64,000 nucleotides of DNA from Vermamoeba vermiformis. Lineage: Eukaryota; Tubulinea; Echinamoebida. Numbering within the stretch: the stretch's first letter is position 1; every line of letters begins with the position of its first letter. Location of the stretch: positions 248,001-312,000 of the forward strand of contig JBEWZL010000124.1 in the NCBI GenBank assembly GCA_045837725.1, written 5' to 3'. The notes beneath the pieces were generated by a model. The model saw nothing but the letters and a program-made list of their open reading frames with translations, had not been told where the DNA came from and did not search any database. Positions 45,288 to 56,593 of this stretch are shown piece after piece. A program made the translations under genes and the position numbers.

Positions 45288-48200
45288 TTAATATTCCTTC
45301 GTGTCAAAGCGCTGTCCTGTTACTGGATCGACATTTTTGTCTGCATTCTTCGTGTAGCACATGTAATGGATTACCGTGCCATTAGGATATGACGCAAATA
45401 CCCTATATAAAAGATATTAGTTTCATTTGCACAAAGAGTTGCGCAGATCTTGGGATCGGGATCAGTAGATGTGACTTACGTTTCACCAATTCGTTTATCG
45501 CAAATAGGGCAGATAGTATCATCATTAATACGAATCACGCGGCTTTGTAGCTTGATAAGTTCTCGCTTGACTTTGACAGTTTCAGCTTTTGAAATGTTGT
45601 GAACCACGAGGTTGTCGCGACGTTTTTGGTGCATTTGACGCAAGACATTCTCGAAGAAAGGATATAGCTGGCTCATAGGCGTGTCCTCGGGCAATAAATC
45701 GAGTGCTTTAGGCGTGTCAATGTGCTGGTAATGTTTGTTCAGCAAGTCGAATGCAGCCTCGTGCAGGGCACTGATGTTCACACTGTCCAGCGATGGCTTT
45801 TGCGATCCAAAGCTAGATTTACATTACATTAGTATAGGCTTGGCGAGTATAATATAATAATAGTATTGACATACCTGCCAGGGTTCGAGGTCTCGGCGGC
45901 TTCAGGCTTCAAGTAGGTACGCAGCAAGGCCAAGTAAACATCTTTAGATTCTTCCTTATCTGGATTATAATGCTTGTCGCAGTATCTCTCGGCACCACTG
46001 AAGTCGCGAAGGTTATATACGTATTCGCGCAACGCCATTTCGTGTTGTTTCAACTTTGAAAAGCAGATCGCGCGTTCATCGTACAATTCTTCCGATGTGA
46101 ATTGAGAGAAGTACTTGGAGAGCATTTGTGCCGCTGAATAGAAATTAGAGTCCTCCAAAAAGTCCAAAAGTTTCGTTCGGGCAGGTCCAAGTGGTGCAGG
46201 TTCCAATCCAGCGGTAACTTTTTCTTTTAATTCTAAGAATTTCAATTAGAATATTAATTGAAACCACCTAATGCGCTGAATACTTACTATCTTTCATAGA
46301 CTTCTTCAAGGCAATAACGCGTTCAAAATATTGAGTCACCAATTCGTTATGGAAGTCAACGTTGTCAGAATCCAATTCTTCAATCACGTATTCCAAAAAT
46401 GGAATAATTTGATCGGGACAAACGCTCTTTAAGTGCATCACGACGCGTTCTTGCGGCAATGTTTCTTCAGGTTTGCGATCCGCAGTAAAAATCTCCAAGG
46501 CTTCGATTGGATCCGCCTTGAGCACCCAAATAGAGAACTCTAGAACGAGATCTAAGTTGCTCTTGCCGAGTTCTTTCAAGTAATTGATCGTCGGTCTCGT
46601 GCCCGAAAGTTCATTGTTCTCCCAATTTGCAACTCTATGATAATATTACAGCAATTAGAACATGACCACTGTACGTGAAGACGATGAAATGAAAACCACT
46701 TACTTTTGCAATAATTCTAAGGCATCGCGATGCATCTTCTTACTTTTGTATAGAAGAATCAAATCGGCAAATTTCTACGGGCATTAAGTTAGTACTCGGA
46801 AGTAGTCCTATTGAGCAAGATAAGACGTACCTGTGAAGCAAGCAAGACACGCTCGCATTCTTTCAAATGACAGTGGTTGGGAAGACGTAAAAGAGATTGC
46901 GCCAATTTGCCCTTGGTCGTTTTAACATAGGCTTTTAGCAATGCTGTATCGATGACTGTTGGAGCGTCCTAAAAATAGAATTATTTAATTATTAGCAAGA
47001 TATTATTATATACTGAATTTACTATTAGAATCTTACCGTTGTGACGGACCATTCTTTTTGTGGCCCATGATCAGGTTCGTTTTTAACACGTTTTTGACCC
47101 AAATACGTGATCAAGGCACTGAGAGCTTTGTCGAGACCGGCGCCTGTCAGCTCGGGTATCTCAATAGGATACGTGTACTTGGCTCGCAGCTCTGCGGGTA
47201 ACATTGTTGGGTACAAGCCGATAACGGCGAGCGGATCCACCTTGTTGCAAAAATTAGATGTGATCCAGTCCGGGCAAGATCTGGTATTCAACTTACGTTC
47301 TCTGAATAGAAGTACTCCATAGCACGACTATATTGACCGAGGTGGAACTGATGGTAAGCATATAATACACGAATTTGTTTGAGTTTCTCTTCCTTGTTGT
47401 CCAGATCTTGCGGCTCCAAGTTCTCAGCCAAGATGAGAGCCTCTTCGTATTCTTTGTCGCGCAATAACTCATCGACTTGTTGGTTCAATGACAGTGGTTG
47501 AAGTCGCCACACTTGCGTCTTGCTAGCCACGTAAACTGGTTGACCGCTCTTTGGTTTGCCACCTTTCACTGAAAAGTTCCTTATTTAGTATATACTACCA
47601 AAAAATAGCTTTAAAGCTCTATTTTCGTAATTGACTTACCGTTTGCAACTGAAATATAAGTGGCGCCTAAAACAGGAATAGATTGCACGAGAGATTGAGT
47701 TTTGAACGACAATCGAACTTCAACTCCTTTCGATAATACGGCTACTACATATGGGAATGCATATGCTATCAATAAATATTAATGTTAGTATTACTGTTTA
47801 TCAAAGAGATCCGGATCCTCGATCCAAGTGTATTCACGTACCAATACCCAGAGGCACTTCACTCCAAGTGAGACCGTATTTCTTGGTAATTTTGCCGTCA
47901 TATCCGACAAACACACTAATTTGGTCTCGATTCAACAAGATTTGTTGGTCGCCCAATGGTACCGCCATCGGGGTGCCTTTGCCGACTGAGAACAGTTCAG
48001 ACATGGCACCAGTACTCAAGTTGATCATGTTGTATTCTTTCTTGAAGCCAACGCACAGCGATTGATCGCACCAAACAATTGATTTGACGCTGTCGGGCAC
48101 AGAAAATTCCTTCAAAAAGTTGCGGTTAGAATGATGTAATAAAATCGTCTCTAATTTGCATAAATGCGCAAATAATAATAGCAATTATAGGTGATATTAT

Positions 48201-49104
48201 ATATAATAAGGTAGGGTGAGCTTACTTTGATTTCGCGGAACTCGTTGCCAGCCCACTGATAAATGATCAATTTTCGACTCATCGCGACGCACAATCGGAG
48301 TTGTCCACCACTTCTATCCTCGCAATAAAATCTGCAGCCACGTGTTTTGGCGAGTTGTGTGATCATTTGGCACGTGGCCAGTGAATTGACTTGCACGATA
48401 CTGTCTACAAGAAAAAAAATTATGATTATGACCAACGTCCTCGTGGTATAACAATAATATATTGATAATTTTGATGTTATATATGATCTATTAATAAGGC
48501 TAGAGTTGTTGTTTGTGAAGACTTACCAGCAACACTGATAATGATACCCTGCTCCTCGACAGTTGTGATTTGTGTAATGGGCTTTCTAGCGAATGATTTC
48601 TGCGAGACTTTTAAAGATGGAGAATAGGTCTTCTTGCCTATAATATATATTAATATAACGTGCATATGTGATTTTCTAATAGTATGGCAATATTACCATT
48701 GACCTCTTTCGTAACGATATCATAAATCAGCAGATGACCTTCGCTCGTGCCAACGGCAAGCATATTACCTAAAAATAAATAAATATTTTAATAAGAAAGT
48801 TATTTTTGCAAGATCTAGGAGAATCAACGAGCAAAAATTAGATTGGACGATCTGAAGTCAATTTCGCTCCTTTAATATTAAAAATATTTTCGTGTGCTCT
48901 ACTTACCAAAAGTATCGATGCATTCGATGCGCAATGGCAATTTATCGATTAAAGTAATTAAATCGAATGCTATGTGACTCTGTATCAATTGTAAAAATTA
49001 GTTGACAGCCAGAATCTCGTGCAATATTAGTCATATTTGTATTAATTTCGGAGAATAAATTTTTTGCTATCAGATCAATTAATTCTATTGATTTTGCCTA
49101 CCAT
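45288..49104 (-). CDS. VPS39: VPS39/Vam6 HOPS subunit
   Basis: The predicted start is an ATG at 49104 followed at once by a GTAGGC donor, so exon 1 is a lone methionine; the next exon reads SHIAFDLITLIDKLPLRIEC. A CNH domain follows (NMLAVGTSEGHLLIYDI, SVPDSVKSIVWCDQSLCVGF, NLSTGAMSELFSVGKGTPM), then the LRDKEYEEALILAENL and DPLAVIGLYPTMLP region, clathrin-heavy-chain-like repeats (KFADLILLYKSKKMHRDALE), ARTKLLDFLEDSNFY and a C-terminal zinc-type motif (CPICDKRIGE, VFASYPNGTVIHYMCY). VPS39 tethers late endosomes, autophagosomes and lysosomes/vacuoles through Rab7. The gene has about 15 exons and reads cleanly. It ends DTKEY. Confidence 0.9.
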
Positions 49105-49351
49105 CTGTTATTTTTTTTTGCTTGTCACTTGCTTGTCATGAGTTAAATAAATAAATAATACACACTGCTATAGTATTATATTGTATGACCAGAATAAAAG
49201 TCCTTTGGTTCCTAGAGCGAAACAGAAAATATTTGAACGGATCTTTTTCTTTCTACTTTTCCATTCAACTCAATAAATCAATAACAGCTACGCGGATGTT
49301 GATAAACGTAGCATAATAATACGTAGATTGTAAAATAGAAAGATAAACAAA

Positions 49352-51384
49352 ATGCAAGAAGGAGCAGGTATGATTTTGGTGCATTTTGATCTAGATCAAT
49401 GTAGCCCACATTTCATTGAACAATTAAACTAATTCGTGGCATTTTTTTCAGTATATCAACGACGAGAAGGTCATCATAGTAATAATTCAACATTTTTTGT
49501 ATTATATACGAATATTTTTTTCGCTGCAACATCCATTTCAATTCTGTTTGCATCGATGGCTCCTTATATATTAAAGGTACGCATAAACACGATTTTTCAT
49601 AATATTATAGGCTGTTTTCGACGCTAAAGGCTCGAGTCACAATTGAAACACGATCGAGCCTGTCATTTCAATTTAGCTTATTTTTTCGTGCATTTGTGAG
49701 GTGCATCATATTAATGCCATTTATTTATAGCTTAAAGGAACTCATTCCATCCTTACATATTGTTTCGTCGTGTACACTACTGGCGAAGCATTGCTAGGGC
49801 AGTCATTACACGTGCTCAGGTAAGAATTGAAATTAATTCTTTTGGCATATAGTATGACAAATAACTCATTCTATATTCGCAGAGATAAACAAATTAAATG
49901 GCCGCTGCTCTCGTTCCTTTTTCTGGGCTTGATTGCGGCCGGTTTATGGTTAATGCCGTACATCTTACAAGCCTATGGCATCGGTACTTTTGTATGGATA
50001 TTAATTATCTCTCGATTTGTTGCCGGTTTAGGACGCGGTACGTACCAGCACATGACGACGGAAAAATTATAAGAAATTTCGTATTTTTGTAGCGCATCAA
50101 AACCAATATTTTTGTATTAATATTGCTTATTATTATCGAAGGTGGTCAAACTGAAGTCGAGCGCACTCTCGTAGCACGATATATTTCAGTCAACGAGCGT
50201 AAACGAGTCATGCGCCATATGTCCATTGCTGTGGCCTTGGGTTATATTGCAGGGCCTGGTAAGTACTATTAATACATCAAATATCTACTATTAATTAGTA
50301 GTAATCTAATGGTGTATTTTTCTAGCTTTGGGCTTGGCCTCGCACCACGCATCCGAGAGCGAATTCTTTCAAAGCGTGATTGACTTCAACGTCCTAACAG
50401 CACCTGGTTACTTCCAAGGCCTGATGGTATTGTTGAGCATGTTCTTTTTCCTCATTACTTTTCGTGAACGAGAGGCTGTACTTCCTGCACCAGCCTTCCC
50501 CGGATCTCAACTTCAAACCTCTAATATGGGTACGTAAAGATGGTTATAAGCATTTATATGCCTTTATACTAATGTAAGTATAGACCGAGAGGGTGTTCAT
50601 TTCATTGAAACGCAAACAGGTGTGCGGATCAACATTATGATGATCTTCGTGCTGCTGTTCATCTTCTTCATCAACAACTTGTCGTTTGTGCTGACTGAGA
50701 CGATCATTAGACCCATCTCATTGGACTACTTCAAGATCGGCTATGATGACAGCAACTTGTTGTTCATTTGTGTCGGCATACTCAACCTGTTTGCGGTGCT
50801 CCTGCTCGAGTTCATTTCTGAGAAAATCAATTCCAGAATATTAGTAGCATTCAGCTTGGCGATGCAAATAGCAGGATACTTTTGTTTAGTTGGTAAGTTC
50901 CACCAGAACTATATGAGAGTTGTGCTAACCACGTGTAACAGATTGGGAAGGAGAACTGCCCCTGAACCGTTTTCTCATTGGCTACGGTCTAGTAACACTT
51001 GGATTCCCCATTACAAGGATATCAATCCTAGCATTGTATCATCATATGCTACAGCATGTGTCAGACGTAAGTTCCCAATCCAGCTTTTGCGATCTGATCT
51101 AACAGACGTGTCTTTAGCGAAGTCTAACGAGCTGGATCGTACTGAGTGGTATAAGTTCGCGAATATTAGGACCGTTTTGGATGATCCACGGTTACTACGA
51201 CAGCGGCATTAGAACGGTGTTCTTAGGCACTGCGATCATGTTTGGCGTGGCGTTTGTGGTGTTAATAAGCACGTGGGTATACTTGACTCCATTCAAGGCC
51301 GACGGTCTCGAGAATATTGATGATGAGAAGGAGCGGCTAATGGATGATGACGATTTGTCGCCCAACAACAAAGTGATGCCATAA
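49352..51384 (+). CDS. Major facilitator transporter, MFSD8/CLN7-like
   Basis: Start MQEGA, with an intron to VYQRREGHHSNNSTFFVLYT. Membrane segments include FFAATSISILFASMAPYIL, LLSFLFLGLIAAGLWLMPYI, IIMMIFVLLFIFFINN-like segments, and TAIMFGVAFVVLISTWVYLT. Family features are SRFVAGLGRG followed by ERTLVARYISVNERKRVMRH, GYIAGPALGLA, FQGLMVLLSMFFF, LPLNRFLIGYGLVTLGFP and SWIVLSGISSRILGPFW. This order resembles the lysosomal transporter MFSD8 (CLN7), although transport specificity cannot be read from sequence. The acidic C-terminus (ENIDDEKERLMDDDD) may contain an acidic-dileucine-like sorting signal. About nine exons are seen. Confidence 0.72.
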
Positions 51385-51488
51385 AAACAAAAATTAAAAC
51401 TGTAAAATAAATGATTTAAAAAATTATTCTTTGAGTGAGTGCACAACGCTCACGTTAATTTTTTAATACGTCCAACTCTGTAAGCAAT

Positions 51489-53367
51489 ATGGTAAGAAGA
51501 AATGTCATGGTTTTTAGCGCGTTGGCCTGTCTAATAAAAGTTTTATACCCAAATCCGGATTTAGTTCGGGTGCTTTTCCTCCATAAATTTTCATTGAATA
51601 ATAAAAAATTACGGGTTATTTACGTATAATAAAATCAAATTTACGAAGAAAGATTTTTGACGTCAACGAATTAATCTTTATTTTCTGCAGGAAACACCAA
51701 ATAATGCACATAGACTTCTCATTATCAATTCGCAAGGAGACTTCAATATGATACACGAAGGGATTATCAATGTTTTACCCGACTGTTCTTATCAATTAGG
51801 CAACCTGAAGAAACTGGATGTGTACATTACCTTATTCGATGAAGAACGGGGGATAGATACAAAGTGCAATTTGCTCAAGGACAATACCACAATTGAAACA
51901 CTCAAAGTCCAGGCAGTATTCGACACGAACCTAAGTGCGAAGTTTATTGGCGTTTTGCGATCCATGACTCGATTGCGCTCATTGGCCCTTCACATTGCCG
52001 GTATTACAGACTATCCTGCAGAATTATTAGCGAATGAAATATGTGCATGCAAAGGAATCGAAGAGTTGATTATTAAAGACGCAACTTGTTGGACAGAAAC
52101 GGCTCCTGGTCGCGACATTAAGAACCTGCTCAAAGGGTTAGATAAATGCCCAAATCTATCAAAAATCTCATTAGAAGTCCATTCTGACGATGCTATGTTG
52201 GCGTTGGGTGGTTTGATACGATCACTTAAACCATTAAAAGAAGTACACCTCGTATTGAAAGGGCCGTTCAGCGGTGAAGCATTAATGTCGGTCTTTAACA
52301 CGACTATTCAACTATCAGTAGGTATAGAGAGTATAGTTGGTGCGAGCGACGAACATTACGTAAGCATCTTAAACGCACTACAGTCGACTACAAAGTTGAG
52401 AGAGCTGCGTTTGCTAGAAGTTACTTTAGACCAAGAAATGCAGAAAGCAGTGTCTGACGTATTGACGAAATGTCATTTTCTGAGAAATTTGGAGCTTTCT
52501 AGCCCTTCACTACAGATTGTGCATGATAGTTTAATCGATGCGTTGCAAAAGAGAACGTTGCCGCTTGAACAATTCAACTGCTCTTACTTAGCGATGGACA
52601 CCAACTTCAATAGAGCAATAGAATCACTAAGAAACGCAACATTTTATCGGTGTCATTTTAAAGAGCAAGAGTCTTTTTGTGCCGCAGTAGCAGATAACAG
52701 AACGATTGAAACTTTAGCATTGATCGATCTTAAGCTATCGGAAAAACAATGCACAGCGATACAACACCTGCTACGGACAAATTCGACACTGAAAGAGCTC
52801 AATTTAAAAAATCAGCACGTAGCAGCAAAAGGAGCGGTAGATATTTGTCGTGGACTGCAAGCGAACAATTCACTCTTGCGATTTCATATGCCTGGAAATA
52901 TGCTTGGATTTGTAGCGTTCGAAGCGTGCAATGAAATGTTGCAAGTGAATGACACGCTCGAAGAGCTGTCAATCAATTACGTGTTCTCTGATCGCGAGCT
53001 GAAAGAGATTTGCAACGGCTTGAAATTGAACAAGTCTCTGACGTCCCTCCATTTCTACAAAAAACCGGATCTGGACTATGGATCAGTATTCGCGGAACTT
53101 CTCGAGGAAAATCACGTGCTGAGGAGTGTCACTTATGGCGAGATAAAACTGAAGCTGTCAAGTGAACAAATGGACAAATATTTGGAAAGAAATCAAGCAA
53201 TTTGCGAAGCGACGAAAAAGGACATGATTATTTTGTTTTGTAATATTCGAAGAAGCACCGAAGCATTGCAACTATTTCCTGTTGAGATCTGGCTGCAAAT
53301 ATTTAAACCCCTTCGGCTACTTGGCTGTGGATATTATGAAACGGCTAAATTTACATTATTGCAATAA
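51489..53367 (+). CDS. Leucine-rich-repeat protein with C-terminal F-box-like segment
   Basis: A large exon opens at an acceptor (CTGCAG) at 51690 and reads ETPNNAHRLLIINSQGDFNM. A lone ATG at 51489 followed by GTAAGA is the best candidate first exon; otherwise the start is 51748. Ribonuclease-inhibitor-like repeats run through the protein (LRSMTRLRSLALHIAGITDY, CPNLSKISLEV, TTKLRELRLLEVTLD, NRTIETLALIDLKLSE, NSTLKELNLKNQHV, NDTLEELSINYVFSD, NKSLTSLHFYK). Near the end is LQLFPVEIWLQIFKPLRLL, which looks like the first helix of an F-box, in the unusual C-terminal position. The product may be a truncated relative of the F-box/LRR family. It lies beside two oxygenase-like genes. Confidence 0.68.
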
Positions 53368-53387
53368 ATAAAAATAAAGGTTGCTTG

Positions 53388-53393
53388 CACGTG
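53388..53393. promoter_or_regulatory. CACGTG site upstream of 2OG gene copy 1
   Basis: GCACGTGACGCGT lies about 92 bases before the likely start at 53485. A second site at 56300 precedes copy 2 by about 290 bases. Confidence 0.3.
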
Positions 53394-53484
53394 ACGCGTT
53401 TTTTGGCCAGATCGCTGCAACAAATAATTTTTCAATTGGAGAGGAATACCATGGCAGATGAAAAAGTAATCACTATTGTTGAGG

Positions 53485-56288
53485 ATGGGGTTGGATGTAA
53501 TTGATAATGACATTGGTCCCGACGGCCAATCGAAGGTTGTTACAGAGTTGTGGCAAACCCTCTCTGGACTACAGGCACGAGGCACATTTGCTTGCAGTGG
53601 ACAAGTAAATATTGCACTTCCAGGTAAAAATAGCTATATCTTACGGGGTTTAGTGGTAAATTACTTGTTCTTTTCTTCGAAAATATTGTATAATATTATT
53701 CATCGATAGTGCTAAATTCATTCTCGATAAAAACGTAATTACTAATCGTATAAAGTAATAATAAGATATTATTAATTAATTTTTTCATTTATTTGGCGAT
53801 TGCACAATTTTATTTTGCTCATCTGTTGACAATCTCTTTCTCAGGCCTCAGTATTGACGGCTATGGCGAAGCTGGTTTTCCTTTAAGAGATCATGAAGCA
53901 AATCAACTTATATCCCTTTGTCAACAAGCGTCTACTGCTCGAGGAGTGGATTTGGCAATTGACAGCTCAGTTGGCCATTGGCAATTAGGTACCGGAAAAT
54001 ACTAAATTAAAACTAATATATGATACTAATCGTAATTGGTAGAGCCTTCGAACTTTCGGTTGATGAACAAGGAGTTCGCGCGGCAGATCGACTCGCTCGC
54101 GGTCACTGTTGCCGAAGAACTTGGTTTAGGTCCTCGTCCCTTTAATATTGCTGCTCAATTATCCAAGTTGTTACTCGAAACAAGTGGTTGCAAGCCATAC
54201 AATGACTACGATAACAACAAACAAGAAGGCAAATTCGCGTCATTGGTGGTCACACTACCGAGCATTTGTGAAGGTGGTGAGGTCATTGTGCATCATCAAA
54301 GCATGACCAAGACGTTCAAAGCAGAAAATTCCGCTTATTCTGCGAATTACGTGGCGTACTTTTCGAACTGCAAACACGATCTACTACCGCCGACATCAGG
54401 CTATCGATTGTCCCTCATCTATAATCTCGTTAGTCTTAACAATGACCCGTTGCCGCAGCCTGCGAGTACTGACGCGATAATTAAAGCAATGGACTGTATT
54501 CACAGATGGACCAACTTGCCCACTCCCCCTTCAAAGGCACGTGCACGACTAATAACCAATAATAGTATTAACCTTCCCATTGGTAGGCTGCATTTATAAT
54601 AGAACACAAACATACACCTGACGGAGTACCGTTTCAAGCGCTCAAATATCGCGACAAAGACATTGCGCGTATTTTGCATGAAACAACGCAAGGAACAAAT
54701 TTGGAGCTCTACGTGGCGTTGCTTGCAAACATTACCGATGGATATAAGCGCAGATCAGAAAGCTTCAAAATTCATTCATTGATCAACGCTCGTGACGGTG
54801 ATCGGATCGACGTAAAAATACCCGTTGAACAGTCAGGTAGTTACTGAGTATCACGCTACGACATAATTGCAATTTGCTAATTTGATCAATTATTAGAGGT
54901 ATTCCCGCCCGAATATTTTAATGATAAGACCGCGGATGTAGTCAAAAAAGATACAAACCCAACAAATTACAGGAGGAAACCCAAAAAATTACTATTTTAT
55001 GCGGTTGCCCTGGTGCTACTGTCTAGAGATAAGCTTATTGACATCATTGGCACAGGTGACAAGAAAAGTTGTATGAAATACATTGTGTCGTTGGTGGCGA
55101 AGAACCTCGAAATCAAATCGAGGGATGCGGCAGAGTGGCAATCTTGCCACAAAATAGCGCGACTACTCTTGGAAAGGAATGGTTGTAACTTCAAGCCAAA
55201 CTCTAGTTTCTTAGACGCTTTGCTCGCACTTGGCGATGTCCAACTAGTACGAACTTATCTCGACACACTGGTTCCCTATCATTCTGATTTCCACGACGAG
55301 TTACCACAATTTTGCACTGTCATTGAGCAATGTTTGATCAAGTTTGGATGGGAGTCCCTTGCCACAACAATTTATACCTTTCTGACCAAATGTACGTACG
55401 AACCTATTTTTAGCCAAATTAACGCATGTACAGGGTTGCCATTGGAAGATGCCGTACAGTTTACTTTAACGCGCGGCACGACATTCAAAAACGACGAAAA
55501 GGCGTATGAACTGTTGCGGTCTGTTGCTAAGAATTTGATTAAAAAGAAGACCAAGGAATTTTCTCATAACAATAGAATAGTTTTCATCGAGTTAGCAAAA
55601 CTTGCAATAACTATTGTTCCAACACTATTACCTGACGTAAGGACGATGAAATGTTCAGAGTCAGTTCATAAGTACTAATTTCTCTAACAGGTCTTTAAGC
55701 TAATATGCGATCGCTTTACAAATGTCTACCGAGATTTAGTGCCCATTTTGAAAAGTCTTTGGCAACAAATACCAACTATTGCAGACAACACGGTATTTGT
55801 TCGGCATACCCAGAAAGCCATTGTGTCTCTTCGCAATCAAATTGCGGTTGCTCGGGCACGGTTAGATAATTGGAGTTTTTACTCTGATCGTCGTTGCATC
55901 TGTGACGCTTGTAACCAGGTATAAGTTGTGCATTAATAGTGCGGCAATCAAAAACGAAGATGTTAACACTTTCTCGTAGGTTTCGCAGTTCTTACGCGAT
56001 CCTGTGAAAATGGAGTTCGAATATATAGGTGACAGTCGGGAGCATGTCGAGTGGCATTTGGAAACTTTGCGCGAGAACAAACTCATTTCAATCAGTACAA
56101 CTACTCCTTACACCCTAGTGATAACCAAGGTCAACAAAGAAGCGGATGCAGCTCGCAACGGTGCAGTGAAGATTCAAGCAGAAGTCGATGAATTAATGAA
56201 TATGATTAGAGTTAATAATGACGACCCGGCCGAGCAAGAAAGACCTACTAAACGACAAAAAGTTGGGCACGAGAATGGTCATATCTGA
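53485..56288 (+). CDS. 2OG-Fe(II) oxygenase-like protein, copy 1 (first iron ligand missing)
   Basis: Start MGLDVIDNDIGPDGQSKVV at 53485; an upstream ATG at 53452 is one base out of frame. A DSBH-type domain follows: LSIDGYGEAGFPLRDHEANQ, EFARQIDSLAVTVAEELGLG, AAQLSKLLLETSG, FASLVVTLPSICEGGEVIVH and SGYRLSLIYNLVSL. The usual HxD iron-binding motif is YND here (KPYNDYDNN), but the distal histidine is kept (NCKHDLLPPTSG). A helical C-terminal region of several hundred residues follows, with a CxCxxC-like site (RRCICDACNQ) and an RPTKRQKVG end resembling a nuclear signal. Relatives are common in fungi and amoebae and are annotated as prolyl-4-hydroxylase-like. Without the first ligand, normal catalysis is doubtful. 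About eight exons are seen. Confidence 0.72.
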
Positions 56289-56593
56289 TTGATCTAAAGC
56301 ACGTGACAGCTCGGGCTAACAAATGACTTTTGGTTGTGTAAGCGAACATAGCAGACGAAGGCTAACTATTCCCGATCTTAATCCAACGCAACTTGAAAAC
56401 AGATTTAGGGCGGCAGAAAGTGATAGACATAGCCCATAGTTATTTCTCTTTTTACAGAGTTGACTGCACGACGTCGCACGACGAAGAACGAGCGGAAAAT
56501 CGACCAACGATAAACTCCACTTAAACGCGAACGGAGCACAAAAAATTTAAAATGCCTCGATGAACACAATTAAAGCCCTTTGATAGAAGCACC
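56289..56593. other. Spacer between tandem 2OG-like genes
   Basis: This 305-base gap holds CACGTG at 56300. A 63-codon minus-strand frame at 56316-56507 has no recognisable motif. It probably contains the promoter of copy 2. Confidence 0.4.

Noticed and set aside
53452-53512. ATG at 53452 as the start of 2OG copy 1
   Set aside because: Its frame stops after about 17 codons; the in-frame ATG at 53485 gives an adequate start without assuming a frame shift.
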